From Eubacteriaceae bacterium (GTDB taxonomy: Bacteria; Bacillota; Clostridia; Eubacteriales; Anaerofustaceae), in contig JAFXKY010000058.1 in the NCBI GenBank assembly GCA_017531485.1, positions 1 to 64,000 of the forward strand: a stretch of 64,000 bases of DNA. The letters are read 5' to 3'. Position 1 is the first letter of the stretch; each line of letters opens with the position of its first letter. This document shows, in pieces, positions 16,919 to 26,373 of the stretch. Under the pieces are notes generated by a model. It did no database searches and was not told the DNA's origin. It saw nothing but the letters and a program-made list of their open reading frames with translations. The translations under genes were made by a program, and so were the position numbers.

Positions 16919-19713
16919 TGGCAAATAAAAAGGTTTATGATCTTGCTAAGGAATATAACGTTGCGAGCAAAGATTTCGTGAAAATGCTTCAGGATGCGGA
17001 TATTCCCGTAAAGAACCATATGAGTTCCGTTACGGAGCAGCAGGAGAAGTATTTCAAGAACAACTACGTTGTCGTGGATGGCAGATCCATGACAAAGGAC
17101 GAAGCTGAAAAATACAAGGCTAAGACTGAAGCAAAGGCTGAAAAGCCCTCTCAGGAAAAAACATCTCAGCCCAAGGAGAACGCGCCTATGAAGGAAAAAG
17201 CAAAAGACGAAAACAATCAGTCCCAGAGACAGCCGAAAAAAGAGAGCCGTCCGAGGGATAATCAGGAAAGAAGCAGAGATAATACAAACAGAGAGCCGAG
17301 AAACAATCAGAACCGCGACGGTCAGAGAGATTCTCAGAGAAGAGAATATCAGCCGAGAGATAATCAGAACCGCGACGGACAGAAGAGAGAGTATCAGCCG
17401 AGAGACAATCAGAATCGTGACGGACAGAAGAGAGAGTATCAGCCGAGAAACAATCAGAACCGCGACGGACAGAAGAGAGAGTATCAGCCGAGAGACAATC
17501 AGGGCCGTGACGGACAGAAGAGAGAATATCAGCCGAGAGATAATCAGAACCGCGACAGAAACAATCAGAACCGTGACGGACAGCGTCAGGGACAGAGCCG
17601 CGACGGCGGACAGAGAAGAGACAATCAGGGCGGATACAACAGAAATCAGGGCGGTGCTTATGACAAAGACCGCGATAAAGTATATGACCGCACAAAGCCC
17701 ACTGCGCAGAACCGCAGTCAGGCACCGAAGAGAAATACTGCAGGGGTAGCTCAGGAAGGACTTGAAAAACAGAAGATCGACAAGTCAAAGAAAGAGTCCA
17801 AGCAGAAGAACGAACAGAAGTCACGTGCCAAAGAAAACTTCTACAGCGATGATATGCCGTCAAGAAGCATCGACAACGCAAAGAAGACAAAAGGCAACAA
17901 AGGCGAATATAAAAAGAAAAAGATCGCGGAAAAAGAAGAAAAGATGTTCCGCGGAGTTGACGGTCCGGTAACACTTCCGGAAAGCATGTCAGTAAGTGAG
18001 CTTGCTGAAAAGGTAATGCTCAAACCGACAGACATCATCAGAACACTCATGGGTTACGGAATGATGGTTTCTATGAACCAGGTCATCGACTTCGAAACAA
18101 TGCAGATCATCTGTGAAGAGCTCGGAATCGAAGCGAGAATGGAACAGGAAGAAGACATCATCGAAAACATCCTCGCAAAACACTATGCGGATGAAGATAA
18201 GCTCATGACGAGACCGCCGATCATCACTGTTATGGGTCACGTTGACCATGGTAAGACATCACTCCTTGATGCGATCCGTAACACAAACGTAATCAAAGGC
18301 GAAGCCGGCGGTATCACACAGCACATCGGTGCTTACACTATCGAACTTAACGGAGAAGCTATCACATTCATCGATACACCGGGACACGAAGCCTTCACTG
18401 CAATGCGTTCAAGAGGTGCGTCAGTAACAGACATCGCAGTTCTGGTCGTTGCTGCAGACGACGGAATCATGCCGCAGACAGTCGAAGCGATCAACCACGC
18501 AAAGGCTGCGGAAGTTCCCATCATCGTAGCAATCAACAAGATCGACAAGACAGAAGCGAATATCGATAAGGTTAAACAGGGTCTTACGGAATACGGCCTC
18601 GTAAGTGAAGACTGGGGCGGAGATACTATCTGCGTTCCTATCTCAGCTAAAAAAGGCATCGGCATCGAAGAACTCCTTGATATGATCCTTCTCGTTGCTG
18701 AAGTTGAAGACCTCAAGGCAAACTTCGAACTTCCGGCAGTCGGTACGATCATTGAATCACGTATCGACAAGCAGAGAGGTGTTACGGCAACTCTCCTCGT
18801 AAAGAGCGGCGTGATGAAAGACGGGGATATCGTAGTTACGGGTACTGTTTACGGCAAGATCAGGGTAATGACAGACGACAAGGGCAACAAGCTCACAGAA
18901 GCAGGCCCGTCAAGAGCTGTTGAGATCCTCGGACTTGATGCGGTTCCGGATGCAGGAAGCAAGTTCTATATTGCAGAAAGCGAAAAAGAAGCAAAACGCA
19001 TCACAGACCAGAGAAAAGACCGTCAGAGAGCACTCGCAGCAAAATCAACTGCTCCTGTCAGCCTTGATGACCTCTTTGAACAGATCTCTCAGGGTCAGCT
19101 CAAAGAAATCCAGCTCATCGTCAAGACCGACGTTCACGGTTCATTCGAAGCTATCAAGCAGTCACTTGAAAAACTCAGCGACAACGGAGACAACATCGCA
19201 GTACGCGTAATCCACGGCGGAGCAGGCGCTGTTACGGAATCAGACGTAACGCTCGCAGCAGCTTCAAACGCTCTCATCATCGCATTCAACGTCCGTCCGG
19301 ACGCAAAAGCGAGAGACGCGGCAGCAAGGGAAGGCATCGAAATCAGAACTTACAACGTAATTTACAGCATCCTCGAAGAAGTCGAAGCGGCTATGAAGGG
19401 TATGCTTGAACCGGAATACAAAGAAGTCGTCACAGGTTCAGTCGAAGTCCGTCAGCTCTTCAAAGTACCCAACGTCGGTACTGTTGCAGGCGGATACGTT
19501 ACGGGTGGTACTGTATCAAGAAAAGAAAACGTACGCGTTATCCGTAACGGCATCGTAATCTTCGACGGCGTCATCGCTTCTCTCAGAAGATTCAAAGACG
19601 ACGTAAGGGAAGTTGCGGCAGGATATGAATGTGGTATCGGCATTGAAAGATACAACGACATCAAGGAAGGCGACGTTCTGGAATTCTACAAGATGGAGGA
19701 AATCCCGAGATAA
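16918..19713 (+). CDS. infB: Translation initiation factor IF-2
   Basis: 931 aa. A short N-terminal IF2_N motif (KKVYDLAKEYNVASKDFVKML) is followed by a long charged linker that includes five 15-residue tandem repeats (~145-219). A second IF2_N segment lies near residues 350-405 (VSELAEKVMLKPTDIIRTLMGYGMM), and the GTPase domain begins near 435 (MGHVDHGKTSLLDAIR, DTPGHEAF, NKIDK). C-terminal beta-barrel and C1/C2 domains bind fMet-tRNA. It delivers initiator tRNA to the ribosome. The ATG overlaps the rnpM stop. Confidence 0.97.
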   Translation: MANKKVYDLAKEYNVASKDFVKMLQDADIPVKNHMSSVTEQQEKYFKNNYVVVDGRSMTKDEAEKYKAKTEAKAEKPSQEKTSQPKENAPMKEKAKDENNQSQRQPKKESRPRDNQERSRDNTNREPRNNQNRDGQRDSQRREYQPRDNQNRDGQKREYQPRDNQNRDGQKREYQPRNNQNRDGQKREYQPRDNQGRDGQKREYQPRDNQNRDRNNQNRDGQRQGQSRDGGQRRDNQGGYNRNQGGAYDKDRDKVYDRTKPTAQNRSQAPKRNTAGVAQEGLEKQKIDKSKKESKQKNEQKSRAKENFYSDDMPSRSIDNAKKTKGNKGEYKKKKIAEKEEKMFRGVDGPVTLPESMSVSELAEKVMLKPTDIIRTLMGYGMMVSMNQVIDFETMQIICEELGIEARMEQEEDIIENILAKHYADEDKLMTRPPIITVMGHVDHGKTSLLDAIRNTNVIKGEAGGITQHIGAYTIELNGEAITFIDTPGHEAFTAMRSRGASVTDIAVLVVAADDGIMPQTVEAINHAKAAEVPIIVAINKIDKTEANIDKVKQGLTEYGLVSEDWGGDTICVPISAKKGIGIEELLDMILLVAEVEDLKANFELPAVGTIIESRIDKQRGVTATLLVKSGVMKDGDIVVTGTVYGKIRVMTDDKGNKLTEAGPSRAVEILGLDAVPDAGSKFYIAESEKEAKRITDQRKDRQRALAAKSTAPVSLDDLFEQISQGQLKEIQLIVKTDVHGSFEAIKQSLEKLSDNGDNIAVRVIHGGAGAVTESDVTLAAASNALIIAFNVRPDAKARDAAAREGIEIRTYNVIYSILEEVEAAMKGMLEPEYKEVVTGSVEVRQLFKVPNVGTVAGGYVTGGTVSRKENVRVIRNGIVIFDGVIASLRRFKDDVREVAAGYECGIGIERYNDIKEGDVLEFYKMEEIPR
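17350..17574 (+). repeat. Five tandem 45-bp repeats inside infB
   Basis: Units begin at 17350, 17395, 17440, 17485 and 17530, exactly 45 bp apart. Each encodes close variants of QPRDNQNRDGQKREY. Most differences between units are synonymous or D/N changes. Being a multiple of three, copy number can change without breaking the frame. Confidence 0.9.
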
Positions 19714-19714
19714 T

Positions 19715-20113
19715 ATGTCAACATACAGAGTTGAAAGAGTCAATCAGATAATCAAAGACGAATTATCTAATTTCATAAACTATCAGATGAATGACCCGAG
19801 AGTCAAGGACGCGGTAATTACCATCACGAACGTAAACACAACTCCGGATATGAAATATACGAAGGTTTTTGTGAGCATTTACGGTGACGAAGCGAAGAAA
19901 AAGGAAATCCTCGCAGTCCTCGACAAGGCAAGAGGGGTCATGAGAAAGATCCTTGCGGAAAATCTCACAACGAGATTCACTCCGCAGATCACTTTCGCCC
20001 TTGACACATCCCTTGATTATGCTATGCATATTGAAAAGGTTCTCTCCACCCTGGACATTCCGCCCCTCGAAGAAGATGAAGAGGAGGATTTCTGGGATGA
20101 ATTTGATGAATAA
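19715..20113 (+). CDS. rbfA: Ribosome-binding factor A
   Basis: 132 aa. YRVERVNQIIKDELSNFI at the N-terminus, then DPRVKDAVITITNVNTTPDMKYTKVFVSIYG, are the RbfA KH-fold signature. It binds immature 30S subunits during cold adaptation and 16S maturation. The acidic tail (EEDEEEDFWDEFDE) is common in the family. Starts one base after the infB stop, with GGAGG inside infB. Confidence 0.95.
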   Translation: MSTYRVERVNQIIKDELSNFINYQMNDPRVKDAVITITNVNTTPDMKYTKVFVSIYGDEAKKKEILAVLDKARGVMRKILAENLTTRFTPQITFALDTSLDYAMHIEKVLSTLDIPPLEEDEEEDFWDEFDE

Positions 20114-21089
20114 TGTGGAAAGCGACGAAATAGCTAAACTTAAAGATGTTGCGGATGAAATAAAAAAATCCGGCAAGATCGCGATCTTTGCGCACCAGAA
20201 CCCTGACGGAGATGCTTATGCATCTTCAGTCGGGCTCGGAATGGCCCTGAGAAAAAACGGATATGAAGTAAGTTTTTATCTCGGAAGCTCAAAGCAGGAC
20301 TTTTCGCCCATTATCGGTATGCACGAAGCGTTTGAGGAAAATACTTCTCCCATCCCGGAAGGCACCACAGCCCTTTGCGTTGACTGCGCAAGCAGGGATT
20401 ATGCGGCGAATAATGAAATGTTTGACAAGTGTGAGAGGATCATCGTCGTGGATCATCACGCGACGAACACTTTTTACGGAGATGTGAATTATGTAGACTC
20501 ATCTGCGGCGGCATGTGCGGAAATATCTTATTTTCTCATCAAGGCCATGGGATATGAGATAACGGAGGATATTGCGTATGCGCTTTATCTCGGACTCGTT
20601 ACGGATACGGGAAGTTTTCAGTATTCCAACACCACCATCCGCACCCACTACGTTGCGGGAGTCCTTTCAACCATCAGAAGGGACTTTCACAAGCTGCATG
20701 ACGAATTGAAATATATCTCCATGGACACATTTTTAGCCCTTTCGGAAGCGATGAACAACACGGACTTTCTCTTTGGCGGAAAGCTGGGAATAATGTCGCT
20801 GACGAAGGAAGATGAAAATTACTGGAATTCCCACGTTGATACGGACGGATTTGTGGATCATGTCAGGGACATTTACGGCATCCGTCTTGCGGTCTTCACA
20901 AAGGAGATCGAAGAGAATGTCCATAAGGTATCAATGAGGGCGATGGATGAAGTGATGAACGTAAGTGACTTTGCCGCAAGGCAGGGCGGCGGCGGACATC
21001 CGAAAGCCGCAGGATTTACGTTTAACGGGGATATTGAAGGGCTGCACATGATGTTGGCTGAATATTACGAGGAAGAATGGACGGAGTAA
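20097..21089 (+). CDS. nrnA: DHH-family oligoribonuclease/pAp phosphatase
   Basis: 330 aa. DHH domain with AHQNPDGDAYASSVGLG, then CVDCASRDY and VVDHHATNTFYGDVN supply the metal-binding Asp and His; the DHHA1 domain ends with GGGGHPKAAGF. NrnA degrades nano-RNA and converts pAp to AMP. Start at 20097 overlaps rbfA by 17 nt and uses GAGGAGG at 20079-20085; a second ATG at 20106 is possible. Position between rbfA and truB matches other Firmicutes. Confidence 0.92.
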   Translation: MNLMNNVESDEIAKLKDVADEIKKSGKIAIFAHQNPDGDAYASSVGLGMALRKNGYEVSFYLGSSKQDFSPIIGMHEAFEENTSPIPEGTTALCVDCASRDYAANNEMFDKCERIIVVDHHATNTFYGDVNYVDSSAAACAEISYFLIKAMGYEITEDIAYALYLGLVTDTGSFQYSNTTIRTHYVAGVLSTIRRDFHKLHDELKYISMDTFLALSEAMNNTDFLFGGKLGIMSLTKEDENYWNSHVDTDGFVDHVRDIYGIRLAVFTKEIEENVHKVSMRAMDEVMNVSDFAARQGGGGHPKAAGFTFNGDIEGLHMMLAEYYEEEWTE

Positions 21090-21961
21090 TACTTATCGAC
21101 AAGCCGGAGGGAATGACGAGTTTTTCTCTGGCGAACAGGGTAAAAAGGCTCACCGGAGCGAAAAAAAGCGGTCATGCGGGAACGCTTGATCCGCTTGCGA
21201 CGGGGGTAATGGCGGTGATGCTGGGAAATGCGACGAAGCTGAGTGAATACCTCACCAGCGAGGACAAGCGTTACACGGCGACGATCCGTTTCGGTCTTTC
21301 AAGCGACACAATGGACAGCGAAGGCGAGATAATCGCCGAGAGAGAATGTAACTTCACGAAAGAAATGCTTCTTTCGGCCATGGGAAAATTCCTCGGCAGG
21401 ATCACTCAGGTCCCGCCGAAATATTCCGCGATCAAGGTAAACGGAAGAAAGCTCTATTCCTACGCAAGAGCAGGTCAGGAAGTAGAGATACCGTCAAGGG
21501 AAGTGGAGATATATGTCTTCGATCTTATATCTTTTGACGAGGAGAAGTATGAAGCGGTGGTGGATGTATTCTGTTCGAAAGGGACATACATCCGCTCTCT
21601 CATAAACGATCTCGGAGAGATGCTCGGTTGCGGAGGGATAATGACTGCTTTGAGAAGGACGAAAAGCGGGGACTTTGAAATAGAAAACTGCATTACTCTT
21701 TCAATGCTCGAAGAAGGCGGAGAAGAAGTGATTTCGAGAATTATTCCCTGCGATGAAGTCATTTCCCATATGCCGAGGGCGGACGTTTCAGAATCTGACA
21801 AAAAGGCTTTCACAAACGGCAATCCGATCCCTGTCGGTTCGGTGGCGTTTTGTGGGGAAGGCGAGCTTTACAGGGTTTACTGCGAAGGCGTATTTTACGC
21901 TGTGGGCAGGACTGAAGAAGGCTATTTAAAGATCGTGAAGATGATAAAGGTGACGGGATGA
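21077..21961 (+). CDS. truB: tRNA pseudouridine(55) synthase
   Basis: 294 aa. GVILIDKPEGMTSF at the start and GHAGTLDPLATGVMAVMLG with the catalytic Asp near residue 39 identify TruB, which makes pseudouridine 55 in the T-loop of tRNA. VDVFCSKGTYIRSLINDLG is also conserved. It overlaps nrnA by 13 nt and ribF by ATGA. Confidence 0.96.
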   Translation: MDGVILIDKPEGMTSFSLANRVKRLTGAKKSGHAGTLDPLATGVMAVMLGNATKLSEYLTSEDKRYTATIRFGLSSDTMDSEGEIIAERECNFTKEMLLSAMGKFLGRITQVPPKYSAIKVNGRKLYSYARAGQEVEIPSREVEIYVFDLISFDEEKYEAVVDVFCSKGTYIRSLINDLGEMLGCGGIMTALRRTKSGDFEIENCITLSMLEEGGEEVISRIIPCDEVISHMPRADVSESDKKAFTNGNPIPVGSVAFCGEGELYRVYCEGVFYAVGRTEEGYLKIVKMIKVTG

Positions 21962-22866
21962 TAAAGGTAATCAGTGATATTGACACCAATGTGGCAGAAG
22001 ACGGTCTTTGCGCGGCAGTCGGCTTTTTCGACGGTCTGCACAGGGGACACAGGAAGATAATTGAGCTTTGCCGGGGGGAATATCCTCTTGCGGTAATAAG
22101 CTTCGAAAATCAGCCGGCGGCTTTTATCAACTCGCAGAGCACTGCGCATAAGCTGATGAGTAATGCTGAGAAAGAAAAGCTTCTCGGGGAGATGGGGGTA
22201 GAGTATCTTTTTTCATATTTATTTGATGAAAAGATGAGAAACACTTCTGCGGAAGAATTTTTCGAGAAGGCGATCGTTAAAAATAACGTAAAGCGCCTTG
22301 CCTGCGGATTCAATTTCCGGTTCGGCAAAGGCGGATGCGGCGATACGGAGCTTCTCAGAAAGCTTTGTGAAGAATACGGCATCACTCTCCTCATCGGAGA
22401 TGCGGAAACAGAAGACGGGGAAGTCATTTCAAGCACCCTCATAAAGAAATATCTTTACAAGGGGGATGCGAAGAAGGCTTCACAGCTTCTCGGAAGAGAT
22501 TTTTACATAACGGGAATTGTTGCGGAAGGCAAAAAGCTCGGCAGGACGCTGGGTTTTCCGACGGCGAACGTCTATGTTCCTTCAGAGATCGTCGTTCCGA
22601 AGTGGGGCGTTTATGAAAGCTACACTACCGTCGGGGGAGTGCGTTACCCAAGCGTCACAAACATCGGCAACAACCCCACCATCGGCGAGGATATCCGCGT
22701 TGAAAGCCACATAATAGGTTTTGACGGGGATATTTACGGCGAAGAGATAAAGATCGAATTCCACGATTATATCCGCGGGGAAATGAAATTCTCAGGCATT
22801 GAAGAGCTTGCCGCACAGGTACATAAAGATATTGATACCGTAAAAGAGAGAAACGGTATAGTATAG
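21958..22866 (+). CDS. ribF: Bifunctional riboflavin kinase/FAD synthetase
   Basis: 302 aa. N-terminal FAD synthetase (nucleotidyltransferase) domain with GFFDGLHRGHRKII, and C-terminal riboflavin kinase domain with GRTLGFPTANV and YPSVTNIGNNPTIGE. It converts riboflavin to FMN and FAD. Last gene of the rimP operon; ATGA overlap with truB. No rpsO follows, unlike in several relatives; rpsO lies at 50875. Confidence 0.96.
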   Translation: MIKVISDIDTNVAEDGLCAAVGFFDGLHRGHRKIIELCRGEYPLAVISFENQPAAFINSQSTAHKLMSNAEKEKLLGEMGVEYLFSYLFDEKMRNTSAEEFFEKAIVKNNVKRLACGFNFRFGKGGCGDTELLRKLCEEYGITLLIGDAETEDGEVISSTLIKKYLYKGDAKKASQLLGRDFYITGIVAEGKKLGRTLGFPTANVYVPSEIVVPKWGVYESYTTVGGVRYPSVTNIGNNPTIGEDIRVESHIIGFDGDIYGEEIKIEFHDYIRGEMKFSGIEELAAQVHKDIDTVKERNGIV

Positions 22867-22972
22867 AATTCAAAGATTCATTTTTCGCTACAATAATCGG
22901 ACGTTTGCCTGCTATGCAGGGATCTTTAACCGCGCAGAATGCGGTGACAGAGGGGTATTTCAGGAGGTACTT

Positions 22973-23527
22973 ATGGGAAAGTGTATCGAAAGTGTATTCA
23001 CACTTACGGCAGTACTTATTTTATTAATAACCGGTTGCGTAAAGCAGGAGAGTACCGTGTACGAAAAGGTGGTTATTGATAAGATGCAGAATTCCGGAAC
23101 AATGCCACTTTATTATGCGACCATTCAGGCCGACGAAGCGGTACTTACAAAAATGAATGACATTCTCGATGACGGAAACTGCGGTGAACCGATATTTATA
23201 TTCAGATCAAAAGAAGATGATCCGGACAGGGTATTCTGGTTTCCTGTAATGGATAAAGATGGCAGCGTTATGAACGTTAAGGCGGTGCATATGTCCGGGG
23301 AGGGGAAAGTAAATCAGGTCAACCTCATGGATGTTTCCGATGAGCTGAATACTATTGCTGAATATACGAGTAATGAAGAACCCCTTTATATCGTTGCAGG
23401 TGATATTGAAACTTATTATGTTGTCGGCGACAAGGCGTATGTATTCAATGAAATTGATACAGAAACGGTTTCTGTCGGTGAGTTTGCTTTACCGGCAGAT
23501 GAAGTAACGGTAAAAGTGCTTGAATGA
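22973..23527 (+). CDS. Putative lipoprotein
   Basis: 184 aa. MGKCIESVFTLTAVLILLI followed by TGC is a lipoprotein signal with the modified Cys near residue 22. The mature part is acidic with strand-like segments and no family I recognise. CAGGAGGTAC precedes the ATG. The 106-nt gap after ribF contains two small hairpins (CCTGC/GCAGG at 22908-22920 and ACCGC/GCGGT near 22930-22946) and no clear terminator. Confidence 0.72.
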   Translation: MGKCIESVFTLTAVLILLITGCVKQESTVYEKVVIDKMQNSGTMPLYYATIQADEAVLTKMNDILDDGNCGEPIFIFRSKEDDPDRVFWFPVMDKDGSVMNVKAVHMSGEGKVNQVNLMDVSDELNTIAEYTSNEEPLYIVAGDIETYYVVGDKAYVFNEIDTETVSVGEFALPADEVTVKVLE

Positions 23528-23565
23528 CTCAGGAAAAATGAATTTTAAGAAAATGGTGATTTGGC

Positions 23566-23593
23566 TTGAAAAATCGCCGCAAAAATATATAAT
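23566..23593 (+). promoter_or_regulatory. Promoter of alaS
   Basis: TTGAAA (23566-23571), a 16-nt spacer and a perfect TATAAT (23588-23593), 36 nt before the alaS ATG. The leader is too short for a T-box. Confidence 0.75.
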
Positions 23594-23628
23594 TATTCTA
23601 GAATGGAAAATATTCAGGAGGATATATA

Positions 23629-26262
23629 ATGCATCCGTATGGTTTAAACGAACTCAGAGAGATGTTCCTTTCTTTCTTCGAAAGCAAAGGTCACCTCAGA
23701 CTCAACAGCTTTTCACTTATTCCGCATAATGACAAAAGCTTACTTCTCATCAACTCAGGTATGGCACCCTTAAAGCCGTACTTCACAGGTCAGGAAACTC
23801 CTCCGAGAAAGAGAGTTACTACCTGCCAGAAATGTATCCGTACTCCGGACATCGAAAACGTAGGTAAGACAGCAAGACACGGCACATTCTTCGAAATGCT
23901 CGGTAACTTCTCATTCGGGGACTATTTCAAACATGAATCCATCAGATGGGGATGGGAATTCCTGACAGAAGTAGTAAAGATCCCTGTAGATCTTTTATAT
24001 GTTACAGTATATCAGGATGACGACGAAGCTTTCGCGATCTGGAGAGATGAGATCGGCGTTGAAGAAAGAAGAATCGTCAGAATGGGCAAAGAAGACAACT
24101 TCTGGGAAATCGGTACAGGTCCGTGCGGTCCTTGTTCAGAAATTTACGTTGACCGCGGCGAACAGTACGGATGCGGCAAAGAAGGCTGCTACGTAGGATG
24201 CGACTGCGACAGATACGTTGAAGTATGGAACCACGTATTCACACAGTTCGACAAAGACGACAACGGCGTATATAACCGCCTTGAACACCCGAACATCGAC
24301 ACAGGTATGGGACTTGAAAGACTTGCAGTTGTTATGCAGGGAGTAGGAAGTCTCTTTGAAGTAGATACAGTAAGACACGTACTTGATTATGTATGTGAAC
24401 TCGCAAACATCAAATATAAGGATGACGAAACTAAAGACGTTTCAATCCGCGTTATCACAGACCACATCAGAAGTACAGTATTCATGCTTTCAGATGGCGT
24501 TATGCCTTCAAACGAAGGAAGAGGATACGTTCTCAGAAGACTTCTCAGAAGAGCTATCCGTCACGGAAAGATCCTCGGCATCAACGGCAAATTCATGCTT
24601 CCGCTCGCTGAAAAAGTTATCGAAACATCAAAAGGCGCATACCCGAACATGGTTGAAAACTATGATGCTATCATGAAGATCCTCGACGTTGAAGAAAACA
24701 AATTCAACGAAACCATCACATCAGGCATGAACCTCATCAAAGAGCTTATCGACGAACAGAAAGCAAAAGGTGAAAACACAATTTCAGGCGACGACGCATT
24801 CAAGCTTTATGACACATACGGATTCCCCCTCGAACTCACTTTAGAGATCGCGGAAGAAGAAGGAATGAGTGTTGATACAGACAGATACACAGTTGTTATG
24901 CAGGAGCAGAAACAGCGCGCTAAGGCTGCTCACGCAAAACAGGGTATCGAAGGCTGGAAGGACGAGCTCACAGAGATCGTAAGCGAATTCCCGACAACAA
25001 AATTCGTTGGTTATGACAACCTTGAATATGAATCAGAAGTTATCTGCCTCGTTAGCGGCGGAGTAAGAGTAAACGAAGTTGAAGAAGGCGAGGAATGCGT
25101 AATCTTCACACCGGTTACACCGTTCTACGCACAGAGCGGCGGTCAGCTCGGTGACACCGGCGTTATCGTTTCAGACACATTCTCAGGTCAGGTTACAGAT
25201 ACACAGAAGAGCGGCGACAAACACGCTCATTATGTAACAGTAATCGGCGGAACACTCAAAGAAGGCGACAAAGTAACTCTTAAAGTTGATTCCAGACGCA
25301 GAACAGATATCGCAAGAAACCACACTTCAACACACCTTCTCCACAAAGCACTTCGCGAAGTTCTCGGAAACCATGTAAATCAGGCAGGTTCTGAAGTTTC
25401 TCCGGACAGACTCCGTTTCGACTTCTCACACTTCGAAAAGATGACTCAGGAAGAGATCAGGAAGGTTGAAGATATCGTTAACAATGCTATTTTGGACTGC
25501 ATCCCGGTTGACATCATCAACACAACAATGACAGAAGCAAAAGCTCTCGGCGCAACAGCACTCTTCGGAGAAAAATATTCAGATGAAGTACGCGTTGTAA
25601 AAGCAGGAGATTTCTCAATGGAACTCTGCGGCGGTTGCCACCTTACAAACACAGGTTTCGCAGGACTCTTCAAGATCATCTCTGAAGCAGGCGTTGCAGC
25701 AGGTGTAAGAAGAATCGAAGCTGTTACAGGCAGAAAAGCTTATGAATATGCTCAGACAAACGAACACCTCATCAAAGAAGCGGCAGGCGCACTCAAGACA
25801 AACGTAAACGGCGTTGCAGGCAGAATAAATGATCTTAACGCTACGATCGCAAACCTCAACAAGCAGCTCAATGAAATCAAAAAATCTCAGAGCGCAAACG
25901 TTGCTGACGAGCTCGCAGGCAAGGCAGAAGAAGTAAACGGAACAAAAGTTCTCGTTGAATACGTAGACGGTCTTGACATGAACGAACTCCGTGAACTCTG
26001 CGACAAGCTCCGTGACAAAATGGGAAGCGGCGCACTCATGATCATCTCAGTCAAAGAAGGCAAAGGTTCGATCATTGCGGCAGCTACTAAGGATGTAGTT
26101 GAAAAAGGCTTCAACGCAGGCAAATTCGTCAAGGAAGTTGCAACAAGCGTAGGTTCAGGCGGCGGCGGAAGAGCAGACATGGCTCAGGCAGGTCTCAAAG
26201 ACGTCACACTCGCTCAGACAGCAGTAGAAAACGCTAAAAACATCGTTAAAAATATGCTTTAA
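23629..26262 (+). CDS. alaS: Alanyl-tRNA synthetase
   Basis: 877 aa, full length. Class II catalytic core (MHPYGLNELREMFLSFFESKGH; GTFFEMLGNFSFGDYFKHE; GTGPCGPCSEIY), editing domain with the HTSTHLLHKAL metal motif and CGGCHLTNTG, and a C-terminal DHHA1-like domain ending in GGGGRADMAQAG. It charges tRNA-Ala and edits Ser or Gly mischarging. Codon use is strongly biased, suggesting high expression. Own promoter at 23566 and strong terminator at 26272. Confidence 0.98.
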   Translation: MHPYGLNELREMFLSFFESKGHLRLNSFSLIPHNDKSLLLINSGMAPLKPYFTGQETPPRKRVTTCQKCIRTPDIENVGKTARHGTFFEMLGNFSFGDYFKHESIRWGWEFLTEVVKIPVDLLYVTVYQDDDEAFAIWRDEIGVEERRIVRMGKEDNFWEIGTGPCGPCSEIYVDRGEQYGCGKEGCYVGCDCDRYVEVWNHVFTQFDKDDNGVYNRLEHPNIDTGMGLERLAVVMQGVGSLFEVDTVRHVLDYVCELANIKYKDDETKDVSIRVITDHIRSTVFMLSDGVMPSNEGRGYVLRRLLRRAIRHGKILGINGKFMLPLAEKVIETSKGAYPNMVENYDAIMKILDVEENKFNETITSGMNLIKELIDEQKAKGENTISGDDAFKLYDTYGFPLELTLEIAEEEGMSVDTDRYTVVMQEQKQRAKAAHAKQGIEGWKDELTEIVSEFPTTKFVGYDNLEYESEVICLVSGGVRVNEVEEGEECVIFTPVTPFYAQSGGQLGDTGVIVSDTFSGQVTDTQKSGDKHAHYVTVIGGTLKEGDKVTLKVDSRRRTDIARNHTSTHLLHKALREVLGNHVNQAGSEVSPDRLRFDFSHFEKMTQEEIRKVEDIVNNAILDCIPVDIINTTMTEAKALGATALFGEKYSDEVRVVKAGDFSMELCGGCHLTNTGFAGLFKIISEAGVAAGVRRIEAVTGRKAYEYAQTNEHLIKEAAGALKTNVNGVAGRINDLNATIANLNKQLNEIKKSQSANVADELAGKAEEVNGTKVLVEYVDGLDMNELRELCDKLRDKMGSGALMIISVKEGKGSIIAAATKDVVEKGFNAGKFVKEVATSVGSGGGGRADMAQAGLKDVTLAQTAVENAKNIVKNML

Positions 26263-26271
26263 TTAAAAATG

Positions 26272-26304
26272 ACACCGAAGGACGGACGTCCTTCGGTGTT
26301 TTTT
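26272..26304 (+). terminator. alaS terminator
   Basis: ACACCGAAGGAC pairs with GTCCTTCGGTGT and is followed by six T. Confidence 0.9.
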
Positions 26305-26373
26305 AGTGGGAATGATATTGACTTGATAAAATAAAACTGTTACACTTAATAAAACTATAATGTCGGGTGAATT

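Noticed and set aside
17350-17574. Regular direct repeats that could suggest a CRISPR array
   Set aside because: The 45-bp units are contiguous with no unique spacers and lie in frame inside infB; no cas genes are present.
17186-17974. A 262-codon open frame on the minus strand opposite infB
   Set aside because: It is the antisense shadow of the 45-bp repeats; Cys/Ser/Arg-rich composition, no ribosome site, and the plus strand encodes a clear IF-2.
23528-23628. T-box leader for alaS
   Set aside because: Only about 30 nt separate the promoter from the ATG; there is no room for specifier and antiterminator stems.
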